From the NCBI GenBank assembly GCA_024743405.1, contig JANSWP010000050.1:1-53104 (forward strand): a stretch of 53,104 nt of DNA, written 5' to 3'. A program made the position numbers and the translations under genes. Of the stretch, positions 26,540-37,211 are shown in pieces; the stretch's first letter is position 1, and each line of letters opens with the position of its first letter. Source of the DNA: Bacteroidota bacterium (lineage in GTDB: Bacteria; Bacteroidota; Bacteroidia; Chitinophagales; Saprospiraceae). A model generated the notes under the pieces. The model was not told where the DNA came from and ran no database searches. It saw nothing but the letters and a program-made list of their open reading frames with translations.

Positions 26540-27135
26540 TTGATTTCATTAAAATTAACTAAAAATTATTGATTTTAGCTTTCCACATGTCAAATTCACG
26601 CCAATATTAAATAGGCTTACACTTTTTCAAAAATCACATTTGCACTAAAATAATAATCTTTTTTCCCAAATAAAAAATAAACGTCATGCTCCGCTATGAT
26701 CAGATTACGACATTAAACTTAATCATACCCTCTTGTAAAATTAGAATTTCTTTGTCCGAATAGGTATATTTCCTAACTAAACCAGGAAAGCCTATATTTC
26801 TTGAATGATTTTTTCCAACCGAAAGGAATCCGCCACTTTTAATATTTTTTTGGCAGACTTTGTAGCAGTGAGATTTTTAATGCTAAACAAAATTAGGTAA
26901 AAATTTATTCATTGTTCAATCTTTTGAATAAAAAGAAAATGTCAATTGATTTTTGACGTTAATTAAGTTGATCACCAAATAAAGATGCCTCTCTTTAGCT
27001 TAATTCCAAAGTTAATTTTAAAAGCCAAGTCCAATACACTGTAAACTAAATACCTTACTCTTTTGAAGGCTTCTTTTTCGAGATTACATCGTTGAAAAAA
27101 GAAGCAAGAGTTATGGTTATTCCTGATTTTTTCAC

Positions 27136-27212
27136 CTCATTCGACTGTTTGATTTTCCCTTTGCTTTGGCAAAGGTTTTTTCAGGCACAAGCCTTGAAAG
27201 TCTAGTTTCTTT
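27136..27212 (+). repeat. Small intergenic repeat G2 (double hairpin) at the 3' end of giant gene 2
   Basis: Related to G1 (13410-13490). It contains two hairpins: CCTTTGC-TTTG-GCAAAGG (about 27158-27175) and TTTCA-GGC-ACAA-GCC-TTGAAA (about 27179-27199, one bulge). It directly follows the giant gene 2 stop codon, read on the minus strand, so it may serve as that gene's terminator or mRNA 3' stabiliser. Relative to its upstream gene its orientation is opposite to that of G1. Confidence 0.6.
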
Positions 27213-27221
27213 TGGATGGTA

Positions 27222-30200
27222 TCAACGCGTCAATGTGACATCCCCTTCAAACAATTTCACCGTGCCATCAATAAACTCAATCTCCGCAAAATAAGCGAAA
27301 ACAGCTGGGTTCATCGATTGTCCTCTATGATAACCATCCCAACCCGAGGCAGGGTCATTGGGAATGAAATTATAATACTCCCATACTATTTCACCCCATC
27401 GACTAAAAACTAAAAAAGATTTTACCTCCTTGACGCCTTCCAGTTTAGCATAAATTAAAAACTTATCATTGATGCCATCCGCATTTGGACTGAAAGCATT
27501 TGGTATATAAACTCCACCCTCTTTATCTACTTTGAACAAAATATTTTGGGTATCCTGACACCCATTTTCGTTCTTTACAGTTACTGAATAAATAGATGTA
27601 TTTAGTGGTGTTATTATCGGATCCAAACAATCATCGCAACTTAATCCTTCCGAGGGTGTCCATACAATTTCAGCAATATCATCTTGTAATAAATTTACAA
27701 AAGTATTGACTTGGTAGGTGTCTCCTAATTGCAATTCTACTTCTGTTTCAATATCTACCACAACTTCATTTGGCTGATAAATATTGACGGTCTTTTCGTC
27801 TTCACATCCGTTAATATCTTGCACAATCAAGCTGTATTGACCTGCATTAATATTTGAAAAAGATTGAGAATCAAAGAAATTTTCACCGCCATCCATTGAG
27901 TAAACATACGGTGGAGTTCCACCTGTTACTTGAGCAAAAGAAATCGTACCCAAATCATTATGACAAGGAGGTTGATCGACTGCTAATTCAGACAGAGGGA
28001 TATCTTCGATAATAACAACCATATCCCCTGCTGTACAGCCATTTTCTGTATTCGTTACGACTAAATTATAGGTGCCCGGAATCGTAATTCCTGGAGCATT
28101 AGTAAATTGACCATTCGCTATATTACCATCTTGTGTATTCCATTGATACGTAATATTAAAACCACTCTGAGATGCACTTCCATTAAGGTATTGAATATCA
28201 TCAATACAATTGAATAAAAAGTCATCCCCCGCCTCTGCTAATGGCAAAACAATATCCTGAGATACGACAACTTGAGTGACCTCAGTACATCCATTTATTG
28301 TATTAGTAATCAATAAATTATAAATTCCAGGTTGATTGACATCCGCTATTAATTGATCAGTTCCACTCAAAATATTACCATCATTTGTAGTCCATAAATA
28401 TTCAAATTGGCTTCCTGAATCAGAGCCTGTTCCATCTACATTTACCTCTAAAACTGAACAAGTTAAAATATCAGGTTGAGCGACTATTGCAATTGGATCA
28501 ACATCATCTAAAATGACAGTTACATTATCAATTGTGGTACATCCATTGATCGTATTCGTAACCAAAATCTCATAAATGCCTGGTTCACTTATGGAAGGAT
28601 AAAGTGTTGTTCCACCTGTCAAAATATTTCCATTAGTCGTTGTCCATAAATACTCAAATTCAGACCCTAAAGAGGAATTTTCGCCATTTAAACTGACCTC
28701 TAAGACTACACATGTTAAATCGTCTGCTTGTCCTGCCTCAGCAATTGGGTTTACAATATCTTGTGTCACGTCTACTTGAAGAATATTTTCGCAACCGTTA
28801 TCATTATTCGTAACCAATAGTTCATAAGTTCCAGGCTCATTGACTGAAGGGGTCAATGAATTTTCGCCATTGACAATATTTCCGTTTTGAGTCGTCCAAT
28901 TGTATTCAAAATTATTCCCTTGACTTGATTGATTAGCATCAATTTCAATTTCCAAAACAGCACAAGTCAAAATTTCAGGACTAGCAGCCAAAGCATTCGG
29001 TACATCAACACTTTGAGTAATATCTACAGCGTCAATAGAGGTGCATCCATTGATGGTATTCGTAACCAAAATTTCATAGGTTCCAGCTGCATCAATGACA
29101 GGCGCCAGCGTACTCGATCCAGCAAGGATGTTTCCATTTTGAGTCGTCCAATTGTAAGTGTAATTTTGCCCTAAACTTGAATTCATTCCACTCAATTCGA
29201 TGGTTTGGACAACACAATTCAACTCATTTGTCTCGCCTGCTTCCGCCTGAGGATTGACTAAATCATTAACAACATCGACGGTCGAAATGCTAGAACATCC
29301 ATTGTCTAAATTCGTAACCGTCAATTCGTAAGTTCCAATTTGATCAACGATTGGCATAATTGAATCTTGGCCTGAAACTATATTTCCATCTATTGTATTC
29401 CACTGATAATCAATATTTTGCCCAGTCTGTGAATTTGTACCATCTAAATGAACTTCGAACACCACGCAAGTTAAATCATTCGCTACGCCTGCATCTGCCA
29501 AAGGTAAATTTACATCTTGGGTCACCTCCACTTGTGCAATAGAGGTACAACCATTTTCGGTATTCGTTACTAACAAATTATAAAACCCAGGTTCGCTAAC
29601 TGTTGGCGTCAATGTCGTTTCGCCATTAACAATATTTCCGTCATTTGTTGACCAATTAAAGACCATAACGGGGTCATTGCTTGACAATGTACCGTTCAAT
29701 TCTAAAGTTGGAATTCCACAAGTTAATTCTGGTGAATCACCTGCATTTGAGATTGGATCAGTGATGTCTTGCTCTACTTGAATAGTCGCAATAGAAGCAC
29801 AACTTGTCAGGGTATTTGTAACCAAAATCTCATAAGTTCCTGGTGCATTGATGACAGGAGTCAATGTCGTTTCGTTAGAGACGATATTTCCATCACTAGT
29901 AGACCATAAATAAGCAAATTCATTACCAACGTCTGTTCCATTTCCATCTAAGTTCAATTCTAATACATCGCAGGTTAGGATGTCAATTGGATTCGCAGCA
30001 GCAGCTGGCAATTCGACATCTTGGGTCACTTGACTTTGCAAGGTGGTGGAACAACCATTTACGGTATTCGTAATGATTAACTCATATTCACCCGGTTGAT
30101 CAACAATAGGTTCAAGCGTATTTCCACCTGAAAGGATATTCCCATCTACCGTATTCCATTGATAATCAAATATTTGGCCACTTGAAGAATTTGTCGCGTC

Positions 30201-33200
30201 AATCACAACTTCTGTTACTATACAGGTTAAAATGTCTGGTTGATTAGCATCAGTTTCAGGATATTCAACATATTGAGTGACTTCAACAGAAGTTTCTGCT
30301 GTACATCCATTTACATTATTTAGGGTGGACAAGACATAAACACCAGGTGTACTCACTGTTGGCGTCAAACCATCATTTCCTGTATCAATTACACCAGTTT
30401 GAGCAACCCATGAGACAGACCAATCATCCGTTGGTAAATCCGGTTCAGCATCAATCGTAATATCCAAAACATCACAAGTTAAAATGCCTCCTGTGAGATC
30501 AACTAACGGGGACAGCGTATCCATTGGAATAGTTACCGTTTCGGTCGATTCACAATTATTATTCGAATCAAAAATGGACAAAGTATAAGTTCCTGGTTCA
30601 TCAATTTGAGGGCTCAAAGTAGTTTGCCCAGAAAGGAAATTTCCATTTGGAGAAGTCCAATTATAGGTAATGCCTGTACCTTGGCTTGACGTTGTTGCAT
30701 CCAGAGTAACTTCCTGAGAAATACAATTTAACCCACCATTTGGTAGAATCTCTGCTAAAGGGATATCTGCATCTTCGTCAATTAACAAACTGACCTCCGC
30801 AGAGCAATTATTGGTGGTATCTATTACTATCAACTCGTATATCCCACCTGCATCGATGATCGGATTCAAGGTATTTCCACCTGAGACAATATTACCATCG
30901 ATAGTAGTCCATTGAATATTAAAATTTTGTGTCTGTCCAGTTGCAATAGCTGCCAAGGTTATTTCTGAAGTCGTACAATTGATCTCCCCACCTGGACCAC
31001 TTGCGACAACAGGTGTTTCAGTGTTTTGTGTGATTTCAACTTGGGCAGTTGATTCACATCCATTGAAGGGGTCAGAAACGGTCAAAGAATAAATACCTGG
31101 TTGATCAATAATCGGGTTTAACGAATTGCTCCCTGCGGTCACATTTCCGTTGGATGTTGTCCAATTATAATTCAAAATAGGGTTGCTAGATGAAGCTGTT
31201 CCTTCCAACTCTAATTCAGAAACGCCACAGCCCATTATCTGATTTGGTCCTGTTCCGGCGATAGGAATTTCATTATTCAAATCAATAACTACATCTGAAG
31301 TATCAATGCATGTATTATCATTATTGGTGACTACTAATATATACGTTCCTGGTTCATCAATTTCAGGAGTCAAAGAAGTTGTACCATTTAGGATATTTCC
31401 ATTTGGTGTACTCCATTGATATTGAATATTTCCTCCAGTACTTGAATCTTCACCATCCAATTCTAATGTCAAATTATAACAATTCAAAGTTGCTGTGGCA
31501 CCTGCGTCTGCAATAGGGAAGATAATATCTTGAACAATATTTACAGAAGATTCAGCGATACAATCATTATCTAAATTCGTGACCGTCAACATGTAGTTTC
31601 CTGGTTCATTGACCATAGGAGTCAATGTATTCTCTCCTGAAACAATATTACCATTCGTCGTGGTCCATTGATAATCCAAAGTTCCATTTCCTCCTGCAGT
31701 ACCCAATAGGGATAATTCCTCAATGGAACAATTCAAAATATCCGGATCACCTGCACTTGCAAGAGGTGTGGATAAATCATCTTGAACAGCTACCGTCGCT
31801 TCTGCCGAACAAGCATTTTGCAGATTGAGAATGGTCAAAGTATAGGTTCCTGATGAATCAACTAATGGTTGGAGACTATTCTGACCCGAAATAATATTGC
31901 CATCAGAGGTGGTCCATTCATAAAATAAATTATTACCTCCTGAGCTATTAGAAGCATCAATAGTGACTTGCCCAATGGTACAATTTAAGGTAGCAGGAGT
32001 AAAAATATCAGGAATTGGATATTCTAGATCAGCATCTACAAAAATGTTTTCGATAGATTCGCAGTTATTAAAGTTATTAAAAATAGATAAAGTATAAGTT
32101 CCTGCTTCGTTAACTAAGGGTTCAAGTGAATTTTCTCCAAACAGAATATTCCCATCGGAAGTTGTCCATTGATAAGTAAAATCCCCATTAGAACTTGAGT
32201 TAGTTGCATCTATAATTGTTTCAAAATTGGAGCAATCTATTATATCTGGTTGAAGCAACGTAATGTTGGGATATTGGAAATCTTCAGTAACCTCTACTGA
32301 GGCTAATTCTGTACACCCATTTATTGCATTAGTGACAACTAGTTCATAAATCCCTGTACCATCAACTTCAGGTGTCAAAGAAGTTTCTCCACTTAGAATA
32401 CTGCCAGTTGCTGTTGTCCATTGATAGATATAATTACTTCCTGTAGAAGAATTTAAACCATCCAAATTAACAATCGGATTACCACAATTCAATTCTTGTA
32501 TAGGACCGGCATCGGCTACAGGAAAATCAGAATCTAGATCTACTTGTACTAAATCAGAAGCCGTACAACCGTTTCCTGCATTCGTGACAACAATTTCATA
32601 GGTTCCAATTTGATTAACTTCAGGCATCAAAGTATTAGCACCTCCAATAATTCCAGGACCAAACCATTCAAAACTATTATTCCCAGTAAGAGGCGTACTA
32701 CTTCCATCCAAGAAAGTTTCAGTAACTAGACATGTCAATAATTGGTTGGGACCTGCTTCGACTACAGGCTCTTCAATGTCTTGACTTACATCGACACTGG
32801 TCGAATTGGTACATCCATTTTCGTCATTAATAACAATTAGAATATAGTTTCCAGGTGCATCCACTACTGGAAATGGAGTATTTTGACCTGATACAAAATT
32901 ACCGGTTGTGGTTACCCATTGATAACTAATAAAAGAACCATTCGTTGATTGACTCCCATCTAAGGTTATTTCCTCAAAATTACAATCCAAATAACCACCC
33001 AAAGCAATAGCTTCTGGTTCCTCCAAATCTTCTGGAACATCGACTTGAACCATCGCGGTACATCCATTATCTGTATCTGTAACAACCAAAGTATAAGTTC
33101 CAGGTGCATCCACTGTAGGTTGGTAAACGGTTGGATCGCTTACTATTCCTGGACCTGTCCATTGATAAGTTATATTTACGCCTGTACTTGTCCCAAAAGG

Positions 33201-36200
33201 AAATATTTCAGTAGTCGTATTGATACAAGTAATCGGCAAAGGTGTAGTTGCTGCTGCATTAGGAGGTTGATTATTCAATGGAACATCAACCTGAGTTTGG
33301 GCTGAACAACCTGTTTGCTCATTTGTGACAATCAAAATATAGGTTCCTTCTGAATCCACTGTTGGATTCAAGGTATTGCCCCCAGAAATAATATTTCCCC
33401 CTACAGGAATCCATTCATAAGTAATATTAGCACCTGTTGTCGATCCATTTCCATCAATCACAACTTGAGTAACTACACAAGTCAATGGATCAGATTGAGC
33501 AACAGCATCTGGCAAATCAATATTTGCCGAAACCAAAGCAAAAGCTTCAGCGGTACAACCGTTATCATTATTTACAACCGTCAAGGTATAAGTTCCACCC
33601 TGACTTACAGTAGGCGTTAATGTATTTGCTCCACTTACTATTCCTGGTCCGCTCCATTGGAAAGTTGTATTTCCTCCAGTTGTTGATCCAGTCCCATCAA
33701 TCTGAATAACTTGATTATTGCAATCAATTTCTCCACCTGTGGCCACTGCAATAGGCGGTGTTTGGTCACCAGTTACAGTCGTAGTTGTCTCTGCTGTACA
33801 TCCATTATTAGTATTTGTAACGACTAATGTATACATTCCAACTTGATCGACGACTGGAGTCAAAGTAGTAATACCACTCACAATACCAGGACCAGTCCAT
33901 TGATAAATCACTCCCCCTCCAACGGTTGAACCTAATCCAGAAATTGTAATTGTTTGGTTGATACAATCTAATTGTCCTATTGCTGTCGCAACAGCAATGG
34001 GAGGAGTTGTGTCATCCAAAACTTCCGTTTGGGCAGTAGTCGAACATCCATTGGCATCCGTCACAGTCACATCATAAACTCCTGGAGGAAGATTAGTTGG
34101 ATTTTGATTAGTTGAACCATTGCTCCAGTTGTAATTATAAGTTGGCGTTCCTCCACTTGGAGAAACAGATACAGAACCCCCATTTGGATTGGTACAATTG
34201 GATGGAGTTGGAGAATTTGCTGCCGCTATCAAATCAGGAGGCCCACTAATCGTGGCTGAAGTTTCCTCTGAACAACCGTTGACATCTGTTACCGTTACAA
34301 AATAAGTTCCTATAGGTAGACCATTTTGAGTTTGATTTGAACTTCCATTACTCCAATTAAAGGTGTAAGGGTTCATTCCACCGCCTCCATTTGCACTGAC
34401 AGTGCCATCACCTTCGGCGAAACAAGTTTCATCAGTTGCAATAGCTGTTGGTGTGATCGAAATTTCAGTTAATGAGGCTTGACCACTTACTGTTCCTGGA
34501 CAGTTTTCACCTGCGACACCCACAGAAATCAACGTATAACTTCCAGGCTGTATGGTAGTTAAAATATAAGGATTAGCAGAGGTTGTAATTGGTGGTTGTG
34601 GTACACCATCTATTGCAAAAGTAAATTCCCAGGGTGGATTTCCAGTAAAAGTAATAATCAGGTCAACAGGCTGAATATTACCTTGAGCACAAATTTCAAA
34701 ATCACCTGAAATAGAGGCACTTGGTTCTTCAAAAAATTCCACAGAAACCGAAGTTAATGCCATATCTCCACAATTGTCAGTGATCGTCACAAAATTCGTT
34801 ACAATCCCTGATCCATTTGGATTAACTGTTATGGAAGATCCTGAGCTTCCATCATCCCATAGATAAGTATACGGATTGACTCCTCCACTTACATTCGGTG
34901 TCAATGTTGTTGGGTTTAATCCACAAACGATTTGATCATCTGGAAAAGCATTTAAAGGCGGTGGTGGTGGTGGCTCTTCTACTGTTGCAGACGTTTCACC
35001 TTCACAGCCATTTGCATCTGTAACTGTAATAAAATAGGTACCTGTTGGAAGGTCAAACTGAACCGAGCCAGTCCCCCCATTACTCCAAGCATAGGTATAG
35101 GGGCTAGTTCCCCCATTGACGGTGATTTCAACTGAACCATCTGATCCTCCATTACAATTAACATCAGTGATTATGGGGTTTGGTGAAATAATTATTTCAT
35201 TGACAGCAACCGATCCACTAACAGTACCTGGACATAATCCTGCTGGATCACTTACTGATTCCAATGTTACAGTCCCAGGTTGACTTAATGTAATTATATA
35301 TGGATTATTAGAAGTAGTAATAGGTGGCTGTGGCACTCCATCCAAAACATAAACAAATGTCCAAGGAGGTGTTCCTGTGAAATTCACAGGAATATCTACA
35401 GGCTGAACTGCACCTTCATTACAAATATCAAAACTTCCAGTAATATTTGCAGTTGGTTGATCTAGAATAGTAACTGTAGCAGAGGCCGTATCCATACCAT
35501 TGCAGCCATCTGTCACCGTTACTATGTATGTATCCGATACGGTAGGATTGACAGTAATAGAAGGTCCTGTCCCTCCATTACTCCATGTATAGGTTAACCC
35601 AGTACTAGGAACGCCTCCACTTACACCTGGAGTTAAAGTCACACTACCAGGTGGTCCACAAAATGTCTGAGGATCTAAACTAACTTCCAACGGTGGTGGA
35701 TCTTCAATAATCAATTCAATAGTATTCATATTACAATTACACGGGTTAGATAGCGTAATTATAATAGTTTCGGGTCCTTCAGAAATACCATCTGCAAATA
35801 CCGAAATGGGTAAGGAATAAGTATTTGTCCCAGGAGGCATTATGATTGAATCTGGCAACATAGCATAATCTACCCCTTCTGTCGCTGTACTATTTGGGTC
35901 TACATCAAAATATACAACAAAAGGAAGACTTGGATCCCCACCGACTTGTTCAAAATTGATCACTCCGTCAGCACAAGGTTCATAAACGATGTTAGTTCCA
36001 GTAGTAGCAGAAAAGGCCTCGCCCCTTGCCTGACCACCAGCATCGAATGAATTAGCTTCTAAAAAAACAGCCGAATCATAAATCCCATCTCCTACGTCTC
36101 CTACTGCTAATTTTATGTGGTATAAGCCACAAGGAACGACCACCGCAGTAGAAGTTAAAACGACCGTAAAACCATCAAACTCTATATCATTAGGAGCAAA

Positions 36201-37211
36201 TGCAGGATTGTTTAATTCCGCGTTTGTACAACCGTTAGCATTCTGATTTTGACCAATCGGTACATTATCTACATAAAAAGCGGCATTTGTGGACCAATTT
36301 ACATTATCAATGGATACTTCTCCGCCACCACTTGGTAAGACTGCTAGGTTTACTCCACCTCCTGAAAATGGACCACTTAGTCCTGGACCACTCATAAAGA
36401 AACCAAATACATCGTTAAAACCAGCATTTACATAATCACAATATTCTTCAGAAGCAAATACGTATCTAAATGTCACCGTATCAGAAGTAGGTTGAAAATC
36501 GAATTCAATCATCACTCGCTCCCTCACATTTGTACCACCAGCCAATTGTTGTAAATCTGGATCAGTAGATATACCAGGGAAGTTTGTACTCGCATTTGTT
36601 TGATTATTGGGACCTGGTGCATTATTAATATTTCCAGTTGAAATAATAACGCCTTGATCTAAACCAATAGAACTCAAACCACTTGAAAAAGATCCAATTC
36701 CATTAGAATTACCACTTAAATTAATACCGGAAACATCAAAGCAATCACCGCCTATTAATACATTTTGAATGAGGTTAGCAGCCCCACTTGCTGCAACGGA
36801 AATATTTGGCAATTCACTTAAAAAATTATTCTGTTGACCTTTAACCTTTGAAATTGCAAAATTTAGAGGTGCTCCATCATTGAAACCATCTTCATCTAAA
36901 ACGATATTAAAAGTTTGACAAGGTTTTTCAGCCTCAAAGGTCAATTCACTAGCATATTTTCCTTTGGGTAGCTTCCCTATTTTTGGTTCAAAGCCTCCAT
37001 CTTGATTTACCTCAATTATATATTTTCCACCTACTTCTAACTGACAAAGCTCAATTACATTCTCTTGATTTTGTATTGGAATCACCTTTCTGACTACATC
37101 ATTATTAATGTTATACTTTAAAGTTTTGGCTTGTTGAAGCAAGCCTTGTCCAGGTAAATAGAAGGATCCAAATAAGAATGAGAGAGTTAAAAGTAAATGT
37201 GCATTCATCAT
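27222..37211 (-). CDS. Giant surface protein 2: paralogue of protein 1 with more repeats
   Basis: About 3329 residues from ATG 37211 (MMNAHLLLTLSFLFGSFYLP, a good signal peptide). The reading frame could be extended to a TTG at 37235, but that spoils the signal peptide. Order: signal peptide; linker; choice-of-anchor L domain with GVIISTGNINNAPGPNN, FASEEYCDYVNAGFNDVFGF and HIKLAVGDVGDGIYDSAVFL; Calx-beta-like segment with NSTATEGVDYAMLP and EGPETIIITL; Ig-like and SprB-like units, including two copies of a module with GTPPWTFVYVLDGVPQPPIT or close variants; a proline run EEPPPPPPL; about 24 Ig-like repeats; one SprB-like unit; and a CHU_C domain (IPNAFSPNADGINDKF to GDVTLTR). Extra length over protein 1 comes from about six more repeats plus the duplicated N-terminal module. 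Expected to be exported by T9SS and surface attached (family knowledge and inference). Confidence 0.93.
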   Translation of the reverse strand: MMNAHLLLTLSFLFGSFYLPGQGLLQQAKTLKYNINNDVVRKVIPIQNQENVIELCQLEVGGKYIIEVNQDGGFEPKIGKLPKGKYASELTFEAEKPCQTFNIVLDEDGFNDGAPLNFAISKVKGQQNNFLSELPNISVAASGAANLIQNVLIGGDCFDVSGINLSGNSNGIGSFSSGLSSIGLDQGVIISTGNINNAPGPNNQTNASTNFPGISTDPDLQQLAGGTNVRERVMIEFDFQPTSDTVTFRYVFASEEYCDYVNAGFNDVFGFFMSGPGLSGPFSGGGVNLAVLPSGGGEVSIDNVNWSTNAAFYVDNVPIGQNQNANGCTNAELNNPAFAPNDIEFDGFTVVLTSTAVVVPCGLYHIKLAVGDVGDGIYDSAVFLEANSFDAGGQARGEAFSATTGTNIVYEPCADGVINFEQVGGDPSLPFVVYFDVDPNSTATEGVDYAMLPDSIIMPPGTNTYSLPISVFADGISEGPETIIITLSNPCNCNMNTIELIIEDPPPLEVSLDPQTFCGPPGSVTLTPGVSGGVPSTGLTYTWSNGGTGPSITVNPTVSDTYIVTVTDGCNGMDTASATVTILDQPTANITGSFDICNEGAVQPVDIPVNFTGTPPWTFVYVLDGVPQPPITTSNNPYIITLSQPGTVTLESVSDPAGLCPGTVSGSVAVNEIIISPNPIITDVNCNGGSDGSVEITVNGGTSPYTYAWSNGGTGSVQFDLPTGTYFITVTDANGCEGETSATVEEPPPPPPLNAFPDDQIVCGLNPTTLTPNVSGGVNPYTYLWDDGSSGSSITVNPNGSGIVTNFVTITDNCGDMALTSVSVEFFEEPSASISGDFEICAQGNIQPVDLIITFTGNPPWEFTFAIDGVPQPPITTSANPYILTTIQPGSYTLISVGVAGENCPGTVSGQASLTEISITPTAIATDETCFAEGDGTVSANGGGGMNPYTFNWSNGSSNQTQNGLPIGTYFVTVTDVNGCSEETSATISGPPDLIAAANSPTPSNCTNPNGGSVSVSPSGGTPTYNYNWSNGSTNQNPTNLPPGVYDVTVTDANGCSTTAQTEVLDDTTPPIAVATAIGQLDCINQTITISGLGSTVGGGVIYQWTGPGIVSGITTLTPVVDQVGMYTLVVTNTNNGCTAETTTTVTGDQTPPIAVATGGEIDCNNQVIQIDGTGSTTGGNTTFQWSGPGIVSGANTLTPTVSQGGTYTLTVVNNDNGCTAEAFALVSANIDLPDAVAQSDPLTCVVTQVVIDGNGSTTGANITYEWIPVGGNIISGGNTLNPTVDSEGTYILIVTNEQTGCSAQTQVDVPLNNQPPNAAATTPLPITCINTTTEIFPFGTSTGVNITYQWTGPGIVSDPTVYQPTVDAPGTYTLVVTDTDNGCTAMVQVDVPEDLEEPEAIALGGYLDCNFEEITLDGSQSTNGSFISYQWVTTTGNFVSGQNTPFPVVDAPGNYILIVINDENGCTNSTSVDVSQDIEEPVVEAGPNQLLTCLVTETFLDGSSTPLTGNNSFEWFGPGIIGGANTLMPEVNQIGTYEIVVTNAGNGCTASDLVQVDLDSDFPVADAGPIQELNCGNPIVNLDGLNSSTGSNYIYQWTTATGSILSGETSLTPEVDGTGIYELVVTNAINGCTELASVEVTEDFQYPNITLLQPDIIDCSNFETIIDATNSSSNGDFTYQWTTSDGNILFGENSLEPLVNEAGTYTLSIFNNFNNCESIENIFVDADLEYPIPDIFTPATLNCTIGQVTIDASNSSGGNNLFYEWTTSDGNIISGQNSLQPLVDSSGTYTLTILNLQNACSAEATVAVQDDLSTPLASAGDPDILNCSIEELSLLGTAGGNGTLDYQWTTTNGNIVSGENTLTPMVNEPGNYMLTVTNLDNDCIAESSVNIVQDIIFPIADAGATATLNCYNLTLELDGEDSSTGGNIQYQWSTPNGNILNGTTSLTPEIDEPGTYILVVTNNDNTCIDTSDVVIDLNNEIPIAGTGPNQIMGCGVSELELEGTASSSNPILNYNWTTSNGNVTAGSNSLNPIIDQPGIYSLTVSDPFNGCESTAQVEITQNTETPVVASGPGGEINCTTSEITLAAIATGQTQNFNIQWTTIDGNIVSGGNTLNPIIDAGGIYELIVIDTTNNCSAEVSLLIDEDADIPLAEILPNGGLNCISQEVTLDATTSSQGTGITYNWTSPNGNFLSGQTTLSPQIDEPGTYTLSIFDSNNNCESTETVTIPMDTLSPLVDLTGGILTCDVLDITIDAEPDLPTDDWSVSWVAQTGVIDTGNDGLTPTVSTPGVYVLSTLNNVNGCTAETSVEVTQYVEYPETDANQPDILTCIVTEVVIDATNSSSGQIFDYQWNTVDGNILSGGNTLEPIVDQPGEYELIITNTVNGCSTTLQSQVTQDVELPAAAANPIDILTCDVLELNLDGNGTDVGNEFAYLWSTSDGNIVSNETTLTPVINAPGTYEILVTNTLTSCASIATIQVEQDITDPISNAGDSPELTCGIPTLELNGTLSSNDPVMVFNWSTNDGNIVNGETTLTPTVSEPGFYNLLVTNTENGCTSIAQVEVTQDVNLPLADAGVANDLTCVVFEVHLDGTNSQTGQNIDYQWNTIDGNIVSGQDSIMPIVDQIGTYELTVTNLDNGCSSISTVDVVNDLVNPQAEAGETNELNCVVQTIELSGMNSSLGQNYTYNWTTQNGNILAGSSTLAPVIDAAGTYEILVTNTINGCTSIDAVDITQSVDVPNALAASPEILTCAVLEIEIDANQSSQGNNFEYNWTTQNGNIVNGENSLTPSVNEPGTYELLVTNNDNGCENILQVDVTQDIVNPIAEAGQADDLTCVVLEVSLNGENSSLGSEFEYLWTTTNGNILTGGTTLYPSISEPGIYEILVTNTINGCTTIDNVTVILDDVDPIAIVAQPDILTCSVLEVNVDGTGSDSGSQFEYLWTTNDGNILSGTDQLIADVNQPGIYNLLITNTINGCTEVTQVVVSQDIVLPLAEAGDDFLFNCIDDIQYLNGSASQSGFNITYQWNTQDGNIANGQFTNAPGITIPGTYNLVVTNTENGCTAGDMVVIIEDIPLSELAVDQPPCHNDLGTISFAQVTGGTPPYVYSMDGGENFFDSQSFSNINAGQYSLIVQDINGCEDEKTVNIYQPNEVVVDIETEVELQLGDTYQVNTFVNLLQDDIAEIVWTPSEGLSCDDCLDPIITPLNTSIYSVTVKNENGCQDTQNILFKVDKEGGVYIPNAFSPNADGINDKFLIYAKLEGVKEVKSFLVFSRWGEIVWEYYNFIPNDPASGWDGYHRGQSMNPAVFAYFAEIEFIDGTVKLFEGDVTLTR
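28000..34005 (-). repeat. Tandem array of about 24 Ig-like repeats (about 250 bp each) in giant gene 2
   Basis: Same unit as in giant gene 1, counted by eye from the recurrent LxC and NGC cysteines. Units near the C-terminus (about 28000-30300) are more alike, repeatedly showing QPDILTC, GNI(V/L)SG and TYE(L/I)LVTNT.NGCT. Units near the N-terminus use a WSGPGIVSG variant in place of WTT.NGNIVSG. Confidence 0.82.

Larger units (their letters stand above)
26489..27221. other. 733-bp gap between the two giant genes
   Basis: No supported ORF. The right end (27136-27212) carries repeat G2 just after the giant gene 2 stop codon. An inverted repeat, GCTTCTTTTTCGA at 27069-27081 against TTGAAAAAAGAAGC at 27092-27105, lies beside it. 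The left end carries the putative promoter of giant gene 1. The rest (26560-27060) is AT-rich without features I can name. The gap and separate signals suggest that the two giants are transcribed separately. Confidence 0.6.

Noticed and set aside
19497-34005. CRISPR-like regular repeats
   Set aside because: The roughly 250-bp periodicity is coding, diverged, and corresponds to Ig-like protein units; there are no short identical repeats with unique spacers.
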